NCBI GenBank assembly: GCA_009760855.2 | Contig: WPIO01000324.1 | Coordinates: 1 to 64,000, forward strand | Origin: Cristatella mucedo | Lineage: Eukaryota > Bryozoa > Phylactolaemata > Cristatellidae | Length of the DNA stretch: 64,000 nucleotides | Direction: 5' to 3' | Part shown: piece by piece, positions 34,640 to 45,845 of the stretch | Layout: the number at the start of each line of letters is the position of its first letter | How positions within the stretch are numbered: the stretch's first letter is position 1 | Notes under the pieces: generated by a model | Seen by the model: only the letters and a program-made list of their open reading frames with translations | Told to the model about the DNA's origin: nothing | Database searches by the model: none | Position numbers and translations under genes: made by a program

Positions 34640-35810
34640 TATAGCTCGTCATAGAAAAGTAGTGGCAGGTGACGGCTGTAGCCAGAAGCAAGTTGCAGGC
34701 TTGAGGTGCATTCGAGCTGAAGGCCCGATGAGTAAAAGATTTCAATTAAGTACATGCTAGACAACTGGAAGGAGCCGACGAGCATTAACCGTGCACGAGA
34801 GCACGTGACTGGAGGAGCAAGGAGGTCAAAGATCTTTGGGCCGGTGCCCGCAATGGGAACAACCTGTAGGCCAGGGAGATCACTATACAGCCAGTGTGCT
34901 GTAATATCGTGCCTGTAACTGCACGAAGCCACCAGCACTGACTGACTGGGCACTGAATGCTCTGATTTTGAAGAGGCTTATATATGCGCACGACAAGCAC
35001 GAGCTACTTTTGACGCATGTAAGGAGTTTCATCTCACGAAATGCAGCGAAGAGAATCCGAGGGGCCTCGATCCGGGCTGAGTCAGGCTGAGTCACAGAGT
35101 CGAAAGTGATTAGCATGGAAGTAGCCGAACGGCTCAGAGTGGCTGGAGTGGATGTGCCACAGTCGGCAGCAGGAGAGACGTTGAAGTTGGATTAGAATTT
35201 TGAATGCTGAGAGTTCCACATGTCTAAGACCTGCAGAGCAAAAGCTTCAATCGCAGCCGGTCAGTATGGACCGGCATGCACTTTTGCGCAGTCTGCTTAG
35301 GCTTGGGAGCCGATGGAGCTCAGAGTGTATCGGTGTGACAGGCACAGGTGCACAGCATGACACAGACCAGACATGCTGCTGAGTTCTGCAGCATTTGCAG
35401 AGGATTTAAGGCACAGACTAAGGGTTACGATTAAAGAGTATTGCACTAATCTAGATGCAATATCACCAACATGTAAACTAGTTTGGCTGCTGAGCACTTG
35501 TCTCTAAGCTGGCTCTGATGCAGACACTTTAGCCTTTGCTGAAAGCCGGCTTGATAGTGGAGGCCTGCCCAATGCCAAGACGTTTTTGGAGCAGATGGCC
35601 CAAATGTTGCTGCAACGTATGTGTGATGAACAAAATTTGAGGCTGAGGTCGGCCGACTTGGGTGACACTAGGCTTGCCCATAGCTGGTCGTTAAGCTTCA
35701 TGAAGTAAGGCCCGTATCTAAGTGTGAATTTCGTCAACGCAGGCATTAAGGGAGGTCGAGTGAGACGAGTGCAGAGCTGAGGCTGAGAAGGTTCAAAGGC
35801 CAAGGTATAG
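34640..35810 (-). mobile_element. Degenerate LINE fragment, second subfamily
   Basis: Minus-strand pieces resemble LINE RT and C-terminus. Around 35700-35800, AFEPSQPQ and a decayed LNACVDEIHT lie in the place of the active copy's CFDPPQPSS and LAACIDDIRT. Near 35200 the complement encodes a broken version of the FCPADPRLWNSL motif seen at 45157-45393. No frame is intact. Confidence 0.5.
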
Positions 35811-36790
35811 AGCCCGGGCCGGTGCTTCCACTAGACGAACTAGGCAATCACCTAGGGCTCTGGGCTAAGGGGAGTGCCAGAAAAAAAACTAAAAGCCTAA
35901 AGGATAGCTCTCTTTTGGTGAGGTGCTAACAACTATTACCAAAGCACTTTCCCTATCAAAATAATTTTTTGGCAGCTTATTCAATGAATATCACAGAAAG
36001 CTGCTACGAAGAACGATCCGAGCAGTGCAGGATGAAGGGGTGGCAGTGCATCGTGTTTGCAGCGGAAGTGCAGGGCACTGCGAGCTTCGTCGACGATCTC
36101 GTTCCTTGGGCTCTCTACGGGAACGTTAATCGGTCTTCGAGGGGAAAACAGCTGCAAAAAGGGCAGCAGTGAAAGAACTGGGCCAACTGCGGCTGAATCT
36201 GCTAGCGCCTGGATTGGTCACAGATCATACTCGAACCTCTCGTTTTGGGTACCTAGCAACTAATGAGTGGCTGGAGATGGATGTGTAGCTGCATTGCAGA
36301 GCCCCCCCCCATAGAGTCTTGAATCCAGGATTCTCAAACGAGCGAGTGAATCCTCTGTAGATTTCCCATCTCTCCAAGGGCTGCTGCTAGAGGATCCGTG
36401 CCGGCGCCACGGAGTCAATTCCAAGCTTCAAAGGCCAGTTAAGTATCAAAGGCCTCTACATACTGTGGTCCTCGAAGGCTCAAGGGAAACCTAGGGTCAA
36501 AGGCCTCAAGTTGCTGAGGTCCTCGAAGGCACGACCTGACAGTAGAACCTGTCGGGCTCAAGTCACGCCAGCTTCACAGACGAGCTGAGAGCCAGTGGCC
36601 TTCTTTTTGAAGATTACACGTCACTCGGGCCCACGTAAACGTGCCCAAAGTCAGAGTGTCCCCCTCTCAGTCCACGGGTACCGAGGCGGCGGTGCACGAG
36701 CCATGCGAGTCTCTGCCGATTGCTTTTTGCTGTTGGCTGCTGCTCGTTATCGGTCTGCTTCTGCGTAGAGTCTAGCTATCTGCACAACAG
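35811..36790. other. No recognised features
   Basis: The stretch contains a poly-A run (35880), a poly-C run (36301-36310) and short open frames without family resemblance. Two near-identical tcaaaggcctc words at 36440-36510 suggest a small local repeat. Confidence 0.4.
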
Positions 36791-36791
36791 A

Positions 36792-36896
36792 CAGGCAGCA
36801 GACGTCCGGGGTAGCCTGTTCGACCAGGGCTGCTAGCCCGGCTGAGATGAGGAGTACTGCAGTGAATCGGCCCGGAATTCCGTTTGCAGCCTCGAT
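36792..36896 (-). repeat. 105-bp exon-like repeat, copy 1
   Basis: The minus strand encodes 35 open codons beginning IEAANGIPGRF and ending QATPDVCCL, with a hydrophobic middle. The minus-strand sequence just before it, cagctgcag, looks like a splice acceptor. A second copy with the same limits lies at 38727-38831. I do not recognise the peptide. Confidence 0.6.
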
Positions 36897-37146
36897 CTGC
36901 AGCTGATGACTGGGCGAGCAGCACTGGGAGCTCCTCCCGCTTCTGACGGGAGTTTCCTGCATGCCAACAATAACGATAATCGCCGGTCGTCAGTCGTTCT
37001 ACACCACTACGTGGTACAGCACAAGAGCATTATAAAAACTGTTAATGTTATTACTTTTTACAGAGTTGTGGATAATAAGAAACCGCCGTCGGGTGCTCAA
37101 AACCATAGAAGAAGAACTGTAAAGGCCAAAGAGCAAGCAAAAACTA

Positions 37147-37650
37147 ATAACAATAATGCTACATTTGATAAAACACCCACCGAGAACTCAAACTCTTTCT
37201 AGGCACTTTACGGTTGCTGCAAGGAAACACGACCGAACGGTGAGTGGAATCATGCTCGATAAACAGCATGAATAACGTGGTTAGGCATGATGCTCAGGGT
37301 CAACATGCAAGTTTCGTTAGTGGCAGCACCTACAGTGTCAGCACGCATAAGCACATCAAGGACAAATCACGGACCCACTAAATGCTACCATAAATAGATG
37401 CGTTTCTAGTCTCTTTTTAAATGTGGTCAAGTCAGGAGATGTCGTGATGCAGGTCGGAAGTGAGTTCCAGGCTTTGGGAGCATACGAATTGAAGGCGCGG
37501 TCTCCACAGGATTTGAGGTTTGTACGGGGTATGGTTAAACAGTTAGATTCCGAAAAGCAGGTGATACGATGCTTAGCCTGGTGGCGGAGAAGATCTGATA
37601 GGTTGGCTGTAGCCAAAGAATGAGCGGACCTAAAAGTGAGCGACCAGAAA
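37147..37650 (-). mobile_element. LINE C-terminal fragment
   Basis: An AAT-type tail, a hairpin complement (atttgataaaacacccaccg), the untranslated region and minus-strand coding (KSCGDRAFNSYAPKAWNSLP, FRSAHSLATANLSDLL). It is 5' truncated. Confidence 0.85.
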
Positions 37651-38061
37651 AGCAAGCAAAAGGAGGACTCTTTCCTGAAATACGTAAAGAAGCAAAAAGC
37701 ATCTACCTAATTAGCAGACGAGTCACTGACGAAAAATTGTTAAGTGGAAAAATATTTGGATGAGCAAGATGAAGGAACCAAAGACCCACTTCCAAGTAGA
37801 GACAAAGCAGACAGAGATAAGTGATAATCGAGACAAATACAGTGCAAGTCTTGCAACAAGTTGAACCAGAGTTGGATTGCAGTGAACCTGCCACGTGGCC
37901 CTCTAACACTATTGGAAACATTACTGCACTTCTAGTGCAAATGGGACCGCAGCAGGTTTATGCCAGCGACTTTCCAAAAGATTCACGAAGCACAATATTT
38001 TGTCAGCTCTAGTACAAAAGAAGGCTTGCAAATGGGGAGGAGATGTGCTGCCTGTGGTTTA

Positions 38062-38726
38062 TGTATTCCATATACCTCTCGTTAGACGACCATATCAGCT
38101 CCACAGTCAAATCCGCCTATTTTCAGCTTCATAACATTGCTAAAATTCGGGCTTGTTTAGATAAGGATACCACGTCCAAGTTGGTCCATGCATTCGTGAC
38201 ATCTCGTCTCGACTTCTGCAACTCACTGCTTACTGGCCTACCAGCATGTGTGATCAGGCGATTGCAGCTGGTTCAAAACTCTGCAGCTGGGCTTGTCTGT
38301 CGTGAGCGGCGCAGTTGCCACATTACTCCACTTCTCGCCGACCTGCACTGGCTACCAGTCGGATCGACTTCAAGGTTTCGTCGCTCACTTTTAGGTCCCT
38401 TCATTCTATGGCTCCAGCCTATCTCTTCGACATACTCCCCTATCAGGCCAAGCATCGTACCACCCGCTTTTCGGAATCCAACAGTCTAAAAATACCCCGT
38501 ACAAACCTTAAATCCTTTGGAGACCGTGCATTAAGTTCGTATGCTCCCAAAGCCTGGAACTCCCTCCCGACCTGCGTCAGAACATCCACTGACCTGACCA
38601 CATTTAAAAAAGACATCTAAAAAACACAAAAAGCACATAAAAAACACATCTATTTAGGACAGCATTTAGTGGGTCCCTGTGATTCGTCCTTGATGTGCTT
38701 ATGCATGCTGACACTGTGCATGCTGC
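38062..38726 (+). mobile_element. LINE fragment inserted in the hAT transposase (part 1)
   Basis: It starts within the LINE ORF (LSLDDHISSTVKSAYFQLHN, ACLDKDTTSKLVHAFVTSRL), and continues after a frameshift to KSFGDRALSSYAPKAWNSLP and TSTDLTTFKKD. It then runs into the untranslated region up to catgctgc, where the 105-bp repeat begins. Short A-rich repeated words (aaaaaacaca) at 38612-38650 look like slippage. Confidence 0.9.
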
Positions 38727-38831
38727 CAGGCAGCAGACGTCCGGGGTAGCCTGTTCGACCAGGGCTGCTAGCCCGGCCGAGATGAGGAGTACTGCAGTAA
38801 ATCGGCCCGGAATTCCGTTTGCAGCCTCGAT
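38727..38831 (-). repeat. 105-bp exon-like repeat, copy 2
   Basis: It has the same 105 bp as 36792-36896 with two differences that I can see, both at third codon positions and both synonymous (Phe and Ser) in the minus-strand frame. It lies between two overlapping LINE 3' ends, each containing tgcgtcagaacatccactga. Confidence 0.65.
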
Positions 38832-39163
38832 TTTGACCTGCGTCAGAACATCCACTGACCTGACCACATTTAAAAGGAACTTAAAAACACACCTATTTAG
38901 GACAGCATTTAGTGGGTCCCTGTGATTCGTCCTTGATGTGCTTGTGCGTGCTGATACTGTGCATGCTGCCACTAACCACATTTGCATGCTGACCCTGTGC
39001 ATGTCACCCCTAACCATGTTATTCATTTTGTTTGTTTTTCAAGCATGATTTTACTTACCATTCAATTGCATATCACTTTACAGCAAATGTAAAGCGCCTA
39101 GAAAGAGATTAAGTTCTCTGAGGGCGCTTTATCAAGTACATTATTATTATTATTATTATTATA
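38832..39163 (+). mobile_element. LINE 3' end inserted in the hAT transposase (part 2)
   Basis: It repeats the last coding part (TSTDLTTFKRNLKTHLFR), the untranslated region, the hairpin (aaagcgcctagaaagagatt, then ctctgagggcgctttatc) and a (TTA)n tail, after which the transposase frame resumes. It overlaps in content with part 1, so the two are different copies or a duplication. Confidence 0.9.
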
Positions 39164-39454
39164 TCAAGAGATGTAGTACTCTGCTTTTGCTGTGAGCTAT
39201 TCAGCAAGTAGGCTAGCATCTCGCCTGCACAAGAAAATGGCTGTAAAGATTGGAAAAAATCTGCCTGCAATTTTGGCCTCACATGAGAAAAGTCCACCAC
39301 ACCGAGAAAGTTATCAAGCTTGGAGAGATGGGAGGTGCGGCACCGGCAGAAGGCAAGACAATAGAAGAATCAGCAGTAAGGGAATATTGGAAACATGTCT
39401 TGAAGCACCTCCTTACACTAGCAACTGTACTTGATACTCACAAGTTGGCATAAG

Positions 39455-40387
39455 AATAACAATAATAATAATAATAATAATAATGCACTTGATAAAGCGC
39501 TCTCAGAGAACTCAATCTCTTTCTAGGCGCTTTACATTTGCTGCAAAGGGAAACACGATTGAATCGTGAGTAATATCAAGCTTGATAAACAACACAAATG
39601 ACATGGTTAGGGGTGACATGCACAGGGTCAGCATGCAAGTGTGGTTAGTGGCAGCATGCACAGTGTCAGCATGCATAAGCACATCAAGGACGAATCACAG
39701 GGACCCACTAAATGCTGTCCTAAATAGATGTGTTTTTTATGTGTTTTTTGTGTTTTTTTAGATGTCTTTTTTAAATGTGGTCAAATCAGGGGATGTTCTG
39801 ATGCAAGTCGGGAGGGAGTTCCAGGCTTTGGGAGCATACGAACTAAACGCACGGTCTCCAAAGGATTTGAGGTTTGTAAGAGGTACTGGTAAACTGTTGG
39901 ATTCCGAAAAAAGGGTGGTACGATGCTTGGCCTGGTGGGGGAGTAGATCTGAGAGATAGGCTGTAGCCAAAGAATGAAGTGACCTAAAAGTGAGCGACAA
40001 AACCTTGAAGTCGATCCCTTGCTTGACTGGGAACCAGTGCAGGTCGGCGAGAAGTGGTGTGATGTGGTAACTGAGATGCTCACGACAGACAAGCCTAGCT
40101 GCGGAGTTTTGCACAAGCTGTAATCGCCTGATCACACATGCCGGTAGGCCAGCAAGCAGTGGGTTGCAGATGTCAAGGTGGGATGTCATGAATGCATGGA
40201 CCAATGTAGATCAATGTAGATGTGGTCGTCTAACGAGAGGTCACTTTGGAACGTGACACCTAGATTTCGAGCTGATTCAACAGGAGATATGCTGGCAGAG
40301 CCAATTTTGAGCGTCAGCCTTTCCAATTTCTGAATCACACTGGGTTTGCTCATAACTAGTAAGTTAGTTTTATCATCGTTTAGTTTA
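39455..40387 (-). mobile_element. LINE fragment inserted in the hAT transposase (second site)
   Basis: The (AAT)n tail at 39455-39483 and hairpin complement are followed by minus-strand coding for the C-terminus (SFGDRAFSSYAPKAWNSLP, CHITPL written YHITPL, LQLVQNSAARLVCRE). A deletion near 40205 follows, then ARNLGVTFQSDLSLDDHI and LKLNDDKTNLLVM at the far end. Hosts on both sides are hAT transposase. Confidence 0.9.
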
Positions 40388-41440
40388 TGGGGATTACCTA
40401 AAAAGCTCTTAGCACCTGGGAATGGCAACTTTCTCAAATTCGTTGAGCTTCTAACCCTCTTTGATCCTCTTACAATAGAACACTTGCAGAGAGTTACTGA
40501 TAAAGAAACATACATTTATTATCTCGGCAAAGACATCCCGAGTGAATTAATACGAACTTTAGATTCTGCAGTAGAGCATCAGGTTACAGAAGCAGCCAAG
40601 TGGGAAAAATACTATTCAGTTTTCCTTGACTGCACCACAGCTGACAGCCACACTAAACAGATGAACATGGTTATTCGTTTTGTTCTCCTAAGTTAAACCT
40701 AAGCGATAATCAGAGCGCATTTTCTTGGTTTCATCCCGTTACAAGAGACCGCTGGGGCATTCTTGACCTAAGTTCTGTTTGAACACCTCAAAGATGTGGG
40801 ATTGGGTGGCTAACGTGTGAGAGGAAAAGGGTAAGAATTTGCATTGTTGCAGCAAATATCCAACTTTTCTCAGCATCTACTCGCCGTTGAGAAGTCTCAA
40901 AAGTCACATCCCTGATGCAAGCGATCTCATGGTAAAACCACTCTGTGAAACAAGATGGGAAAGTAGAATTGATGCTCTGCAGCTGCTGACACACAAACTT
41001 GACAAAGTCTACGATGCTCTAATTGAGATACGAGTCAGAAAGGGTTGGCTGGAGCTATGACGAGATCTGAAGCACAAACATTGCCAATAACGATGAAAAC
41101 ATTTTATTTGTAGGATTGCTTCTAACCTGGTACAAAATTTTGTTTTAAGTCAATGTCCCCAGCAAAGTTCTACAGCAGACATCAACTGACTTGAGACTGG
41201 GAGTTAAACAGCTGGAAAATACCAACAAGTACATCAGTACTCTCCGAAGTGAAGAGAGCTTCCATAACATAATGGCGATGCACCTAAAATGGCTAAAGAG
41301 TTGGAGATTGAACCCACTTTTGAAGAAAATCACAATTAAAAAAGAGAAGGCTGTTAGATTATGAAGCACGTGATGAGGCTGTGCAAGATCTCAAGGAGAG
41401 CTAAAAGGTTAACTTTTATTGTGCTGTTCTAGATGTGTTA

Positions 41441-41930
41441 GCAGAATCGATAACATAAAGGTTCAATCGGATTCAACGACACAGCACATTGCCTGGGTTC
41501 CTGTATGATATATTCAAGACTTCCGTCATAATCGCAGAGTAGTGAGTCCTTAGTGAGTGCAAGTCTCTGGAGGAGTCTCTTACAGAGACAGCAAGGATAA
41601 AGACGAAGAGGAACTGTGCGGCGGCGAGCAGCAAGCCATTGGGCCACGACATGATCGATGGCATTGGGCTTCCCTAGAATATGAATACCCAAGAGGTCTT
41701 GCAATTTCTATCGGAAAATAAATTGATAGACATTTTCCCCAATTTTTTCAGTGGCATTCATAGTTTTATTGACCTTGCCAATTTTAGCGGCTGGTTGAGA
41801 CAGAGGATTTTCAAAATTAAAACTAATAAATGAATATCTTCTTTCGGCAATGCACCATGAAAGACGGGTTGGCTTGGCAAAAATTTCTATTGAATAAGAT
41901 TTAGCGTCTTCTCTCAAAATTCATTAAATG
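41441..41930 (-). other. Unassigned possible coding remnants
   Basis: The minus strand has two open stretches with a protein-like look, for example RLSWCIAERRYSFISFN at 41820-41880 and IDHVVAQWLAARRRTVPL at 41600-41660. They may be the end of another mobile element. I cannot assign a family. Confidence 0.25.
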
Positions 41931-41934
41931 GTCT

Positions 41935-42237
41935 GAAATTTTGCCAAGAAAAAGCAAGGAAAGTCTAAAATCGCATCTATTTATTCAAGCATTTACTGGG
42001 TCATGCGATTTGACTTGTATGTGCTTATGCAAGCTGACACTGTTGCACGCTACCACTAACCACACTTGCATGCTGACCCTGTGCATGTCACCCCTAACCA
42101 TACTATTCTTGTTGCTTGTTAAGCATGATACCACTAACCATTCGATCGTGTTTCCTTTGCAGAAAATGTAAAGTGCCTAGAAAGAGATTGAGTTCTCTGA
42201 GAGCACTCTACCAAGTGTGTTATTACTATTATTATTA
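41935..42237 (+). mobile_element. LINE 3' end fragment
   Basis: The last codons of the LINE ORF (KSHLFIQAFTGSC), the untranslated region, the hairpin (aaagtgcctagaaagagatt, then ctctgagagcactcta) and a T/A-rich tail. Confidence 0.85.
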
Positions 42238-42267
42238 TGAGCAAAGCCCAGTTTTGAGCATGAATTG

Positions 42268-43080
42268 TTAACGTTTTACTGTATTACTGCATCCACACAT
42301 GTTATTTATATATGTTTGTGAGTCTTGAAGATACAAAGTTCTTACCCCTTGCAAATTGAGTTTTATTTCATTACGGGCGGCTGGGGAGGGATGTGAGTGG
42401 GAAGGTGGGCACCAGATGTCTGACCTCTGACCTCGCCTAGGCCACCAATATGTCTTGCTCCGGCCTGGGTAAAGCTGAGTCCCATCAGGGTAGAAGTTGT
42501 AGCTGAGAGTGGTGACGACATCGGTCAGATGGAGAGTATAGATTATGAAAAGAAAGGAGAATCCTAAGACCCAACTATGAGGCATCTCATACTTAAAAGG
42601 GTTCCCTGGATGTCCAGCAGCTATTTACAGCTGCGTGCTAGCAATTGTCATTGGGGTCTGACCTAATCCTGCGTTGGCTGTTTCAGTGAGACCTGGTCTA
42701 GGTGCTCCTCAAAAGAATCTGATGGGCAATCGTGTCTTGTGCTACTGATAGATCTAGTAGGAGAGCTTTCAGAAGGGCACTAGCCTGATCAGTATTGTTG
42801 AGATGGCCATTGCAACTCCCCCTAGAAGAGCACACTTTCTGGGTAATGATTAGCTCTCTGAATCCTGATATTTAGGCGAAGCGAGATGCTGCAAAGCGAT
42901 TCACCGTTTTGCTGCCCTGGTCTAGGTCTCTTGTCTGCATAGAGTTGGAGAGCTACCATCCAGCTTTTGCTTTTCCTCAACGAGGTTGAGTTATGGCTCC
43001 AAAAAAACAAGATGTTAGTCGGATTTTGCACGAGCTGCCGGCTGCCACAGCATAGGCAAGCAGCTGCCATCGCCCTGACC
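42268..43080 (-). mobile_element. Degenerate LINE reverse transcriptase
   Basis: The minus strand has a broken RT core: PHSWVLGFSFLFIIYTLHL in the place of PQGSVLGPVLFTVYTLPL, then YNFYPDGTQLYPG where the active family has YADD. The catalytic aspartates are substituted. Upstream (42690-43080) I see no intact motif. It belongs to a subfamily different from 31163-33230. Confidence 0.6.
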
Positions 43081-43984
43081 ATTACCACTTAATGGCTATC
43101 GGGATTCGCCTTGTTTACTCGTGAAGCAATTGCTTTCGGTGCCACTGGCTGCACTACATCGACCATCTCTACTGCCAATACTGGTAGGCACTGCAGGCAC
43201 TTGCATCATTGCATGGATCCAGCTGTTAGACTGACCAGGACGTGTCCGGGTGCGCTAGAGCCTGGCATGCTCTCGTCCACACCGAAGCTGGTGCTCCCCC
43301 AGAGAGCTACAAAGTGCAGCCACACTGGATATGCCACTCACTTGCACCTCTACTTCCCACCACCCCCTCCCCCACTGCTGAGAAGGCCTTGACCCCAGAG
43401 CTTGCACTTGCTCAGCTGAAGCGCACCCGCGCCGGCTAAAGGCCAATCAGCTTGCGCCTGCCCCCTTGCAGCCGCCGACATAAGGTTATCGCGGCTTCAT
43501 TGGGCAAATTGAACAAAGTTTGGGCCCCATCCAGTCATCCAGGCACTGAAAGAACAGAAGGCCGATTACTCGTAATGGCTGCATTGAACTTACGGAAATG
43601 ATTCAGTCAAGTGACAAGCACATCCTACGGCCTATCTGCTGGTAATTGTGCAGCAGCAGTAGCCGATGATTCGCATGGGTCTGGCTAGCCAATCGATTTT
43701 GCTGCTCGATCCTGCCAGTGTGCAAGGCTGGCAGTGCGATCACGTGCAGACCACACGGCAGATCCTCGGGCTCGGGCAGGCAGCAGTAGCAGCAGCAGCA
43801 GCAGCTGCAGCAGTTTATAGCCAATCGCTGGGTTCGTTCTGCTCCTCAGTCTGACACTGAAAGCCCTTGGATGCTCGACTGCTGACGGCTGCTCAGGCTT
43901 TGATTATCAGGCAGTAAGCAGACTACTCAAAACTGCATAGCATTTGCCAGTCTCTAATCCTCTGCCAATACGTCTGCAGCTATG
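43081..43984. other. No recognised features
   Basis: Only a Pro-rich C-run (43360-43375), a CAG run (43788-43812) and short open frames without family resemblance are present. Confidence 0.4.
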
Positions 43985-44103
43985 CACAGCATGTGACATA
44001 AGTTGTGATGCCGATTGTGTGCCAGAAGTTATGCAAATGTAAAGCGCCTAGAAAGAGATTAAGTTCTCTGAGGGCGCTTTATCAAGTGCATTATTATTAT
44101 TAA
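43985..44103 (+). mobile_element. Minimal LINE 3' terminus
   Basis: This is essentially only the hairpin and tail: gtaaagcgcctagaaagaga, then ctctgagggcgctttatcaa and (TTA)n. No coding sequence precedes it, so it is an extreme 5' truncation or a SINE-like derivative. Confidence 0.85.
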
Positions 44104-44804
44104 TATGCAAATTGTTGGCCAGAATGGTTGGTGCTATTTTTTCTGAAGAGGCCAGGCTACGACTAAGCTTTATTAAGCTGTCGCAGAGCAGGTGACCGAG
44201 TGCAATGGGCGCCCATGGCCGACCTCTGGCCAGGATTACGAGCTCACAAAGGGTCAAGGTCAACCATGACTCCTGCTCAGCAGCAGCCGGTGGTAAGATC
44301 AGCTCGAGCTCATACTTCTGCAACATTCCCTTTTGTCGTGGAACTTGCATGATTCCGAAGTGATCCTGCCAAACGCAGCCACCGCGATGTTGCACGAGAC
44401 ATTGCTGCGGCATTCTGAAAAATTCTTTGCTGTTTTGGGGCAAGCCGAGGCCACGATGCTGAGCTGCAAGTAAGCAGCGACTATTAGTGGATGGTCGTTG
44501 CAAACGTTAGGATTGGGTTGTGAAATTGCTTGACTAGAGAACAGCGCTTTCGTACTCGTCATCAGAGCAGCCTGCGCATGCAGTCGTGACCCCGAGTCAG
44601 TGATCGATACCAAAGCGATGGCGGGGGGGGGGATGGGAGAGGCAGGCAGAGAGAGGAGGGGGCGTGTGGGCCGGTGCTCGATCACCACGAGCACGCCCGG
44701 TGACGATGATGACAATTGTGAGCAGCTTTATGAATTCATTTCAGCCACTGCAAAGCAGATCAGGGCAGCAAGCAGATCTTCCAGCTGCCTCACATGTGCA
44801 GCAT

Positions 44805-44978
44805 GCGGCCACATGTGGCTCTTAGCTTAGGAGGTAAGATGCGCGCTCTTCTCGACCCAACCAGGTCGCGGGTTCGAGTCCTGCAGTGGGCGACCCTTTA
44901 TTGCCCACTGCAGGCGGCGGTGCTAGCCTCTATGGCTCATCTGATGCTATACAAATGAGGCTGTTAAGTCAGTCAATT
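44805..44978 (+). mobile_element. tRNA-derived SINE, family A
   Basis: The head has ttagcttaggaggtaagatg and a perfect box B ggttcgagtcc at 44871-44881. The body has gtgggcgaccctttattgcc and the end is ctatacaaatgaggctgtta. The acceptor stem does not close, so it is not a functional tRNA. Confidence 0.85.
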
Positions 44979-44984
44979 TTTTAG

Positions 44985-45560
44985 TACATGCATCTCTGTC
45001 TGTAACTCGGCAAATCCATCGAGACTAAGTGGGCGCTATGCTGGATAGTTTTCTATAGCGCACTCACAGCCTAATCAGCTGTCGATTCTCAGAGATTAGC
45101 AGCCAGCGCAGACTCTGATCTCCGGCAACCAAGGGAAAGCACGAGAAGCACTGAGCTCAGTCAGCAGGAGTGAGCTCAGTGCAGCATGTATGGAAGTAGC
45201 AGCTCGGGATGATAGCTGACAATGAGGATGAGCCACAGTCAGCAGCCCGAGAGAAGGTGTCGGTGCTTAAGAGCTGTGTGAGTGAGTTCCACAGTCTAGG
45301 ATCTGCAGGGCAAAAGCTTCTGTCATCAATGGCCTTTAAGCAGAGGAGCAGAACACACCGTACGTTGTCCTTAGGGGAGCTGGGGACAGGCAAGGAGGTC
45401 GAAACTGGTGCAGCAGCTCAGCTGGGTATGAAATAGCTAAGCCATTGCAGACTTGTGGGTCATGGTAAAAAATTTGGATCTCTATGAGTTGAGAAAGATC
45501 TTTAGCAAGCCACTGTGGTAGTCCTCAATCTTAGGCAGGGATTGAAAGTAAGGGCTGGCT
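44985..45560 (-). mobile_element. LINE C-terminus and 3' end, second subfamily
   Basis: The minus strand encodes AIDDRSFCPADPRLWNSLTQ, matching the layout of the RLWNSLP motif at the end of CR1/L2-type ORFs. The 3' part carries ttttctatagcgcactcaca in plus orientation, whose complement recurs at 22165-22427. No hairpin of the first family is present. Confidence 0.65.
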
Positions 45561-45639
45561 GTTGTATATTTACAGCTTCAGTGATGGGGCGGCTCTCTGC
45601 CCAGGTATCTAGGCATGGTTAATGGTTAACCTTGTTAAC

Positions 45640-45845
45640 CTTAAAGTTAACCTTGTGGACCAGGAGGGGCAATCGGGGGAGTGGCAATCTGGGGGAGGGG
45701 CAATCAGGCGAGCGTAATCAGGGGAGGGGCAATCGGGGGACGGGCAATCGGGGGGGGGGGAGATGCAATCGGGAGGGGCAATCTGGGGGAGGGGCAATTG
45801 GGGGATGAGCAATCGGGGGGGGGGTAGGGGCAATTAGAAGGGACA
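45640..45845 (+). repeat. G-rich minisatellite
   Basis: There are about twelve tandem copies of a unit of about 16-17 bp, ggggcaatcgggggag with variants, including runs of up to 11 G. The minus strand gives repeats of Pro, Asp and Cys (DCPSPDCPS). Repeated G-runs of four or more could form G-quadruplexes. Confidence 0.9.

Larger units (their letters stand above)
37655..41440 (+). pseudogene. hAT-like transposase (DUF4371/ZMYM1-type), disrupted
   Basis: Plus-strand segments in the correct order match the family's layout. The N-terminal part holds PATWPSNTIGNITALLVQMG, DFPKDSRSTIF and ANGEEM (37840-38050). After LINE and repeat insertions (38062-39163) come the zinc-finger-like SRDVVLCFCCELFSK (39165-39210), then LASHEKSPPHRESYQAWRDG and EYWKHVLKHLLTLATVLD. 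After a second LINE (39455-40387) follow GNFLKFVELLTLFDP, DIPSELI, KYYSVFLDCTTADSHTKQM (first Asp of the catalytic core), VIRFV, FLGFIPLQET, then LCETRWESRIDAL, and LLDYEARDEAVQDL near 41360. In-frame stops and frameshifts are frequent, so it is dead. Both LINEs came later. It could be a relic of a transposon or of a host ZMYM1-like gene derived from one. Terminal repeats were not identified. Confidence 0.8.

Noticed and set aside
36792..36896. Similarity of the 35-codon peptide to light-harvesting or HLIP helices (NG...R...A...E pattern)
   Set aside because: The spacing does not fit and the resemblance is no better than expected for a short hydrophobic segment.
44811..44900. Functional tRNA gene
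   Set aside because: Box B is perfect, but the acceptor stem does not close and the body and end match the SINE family A copies.
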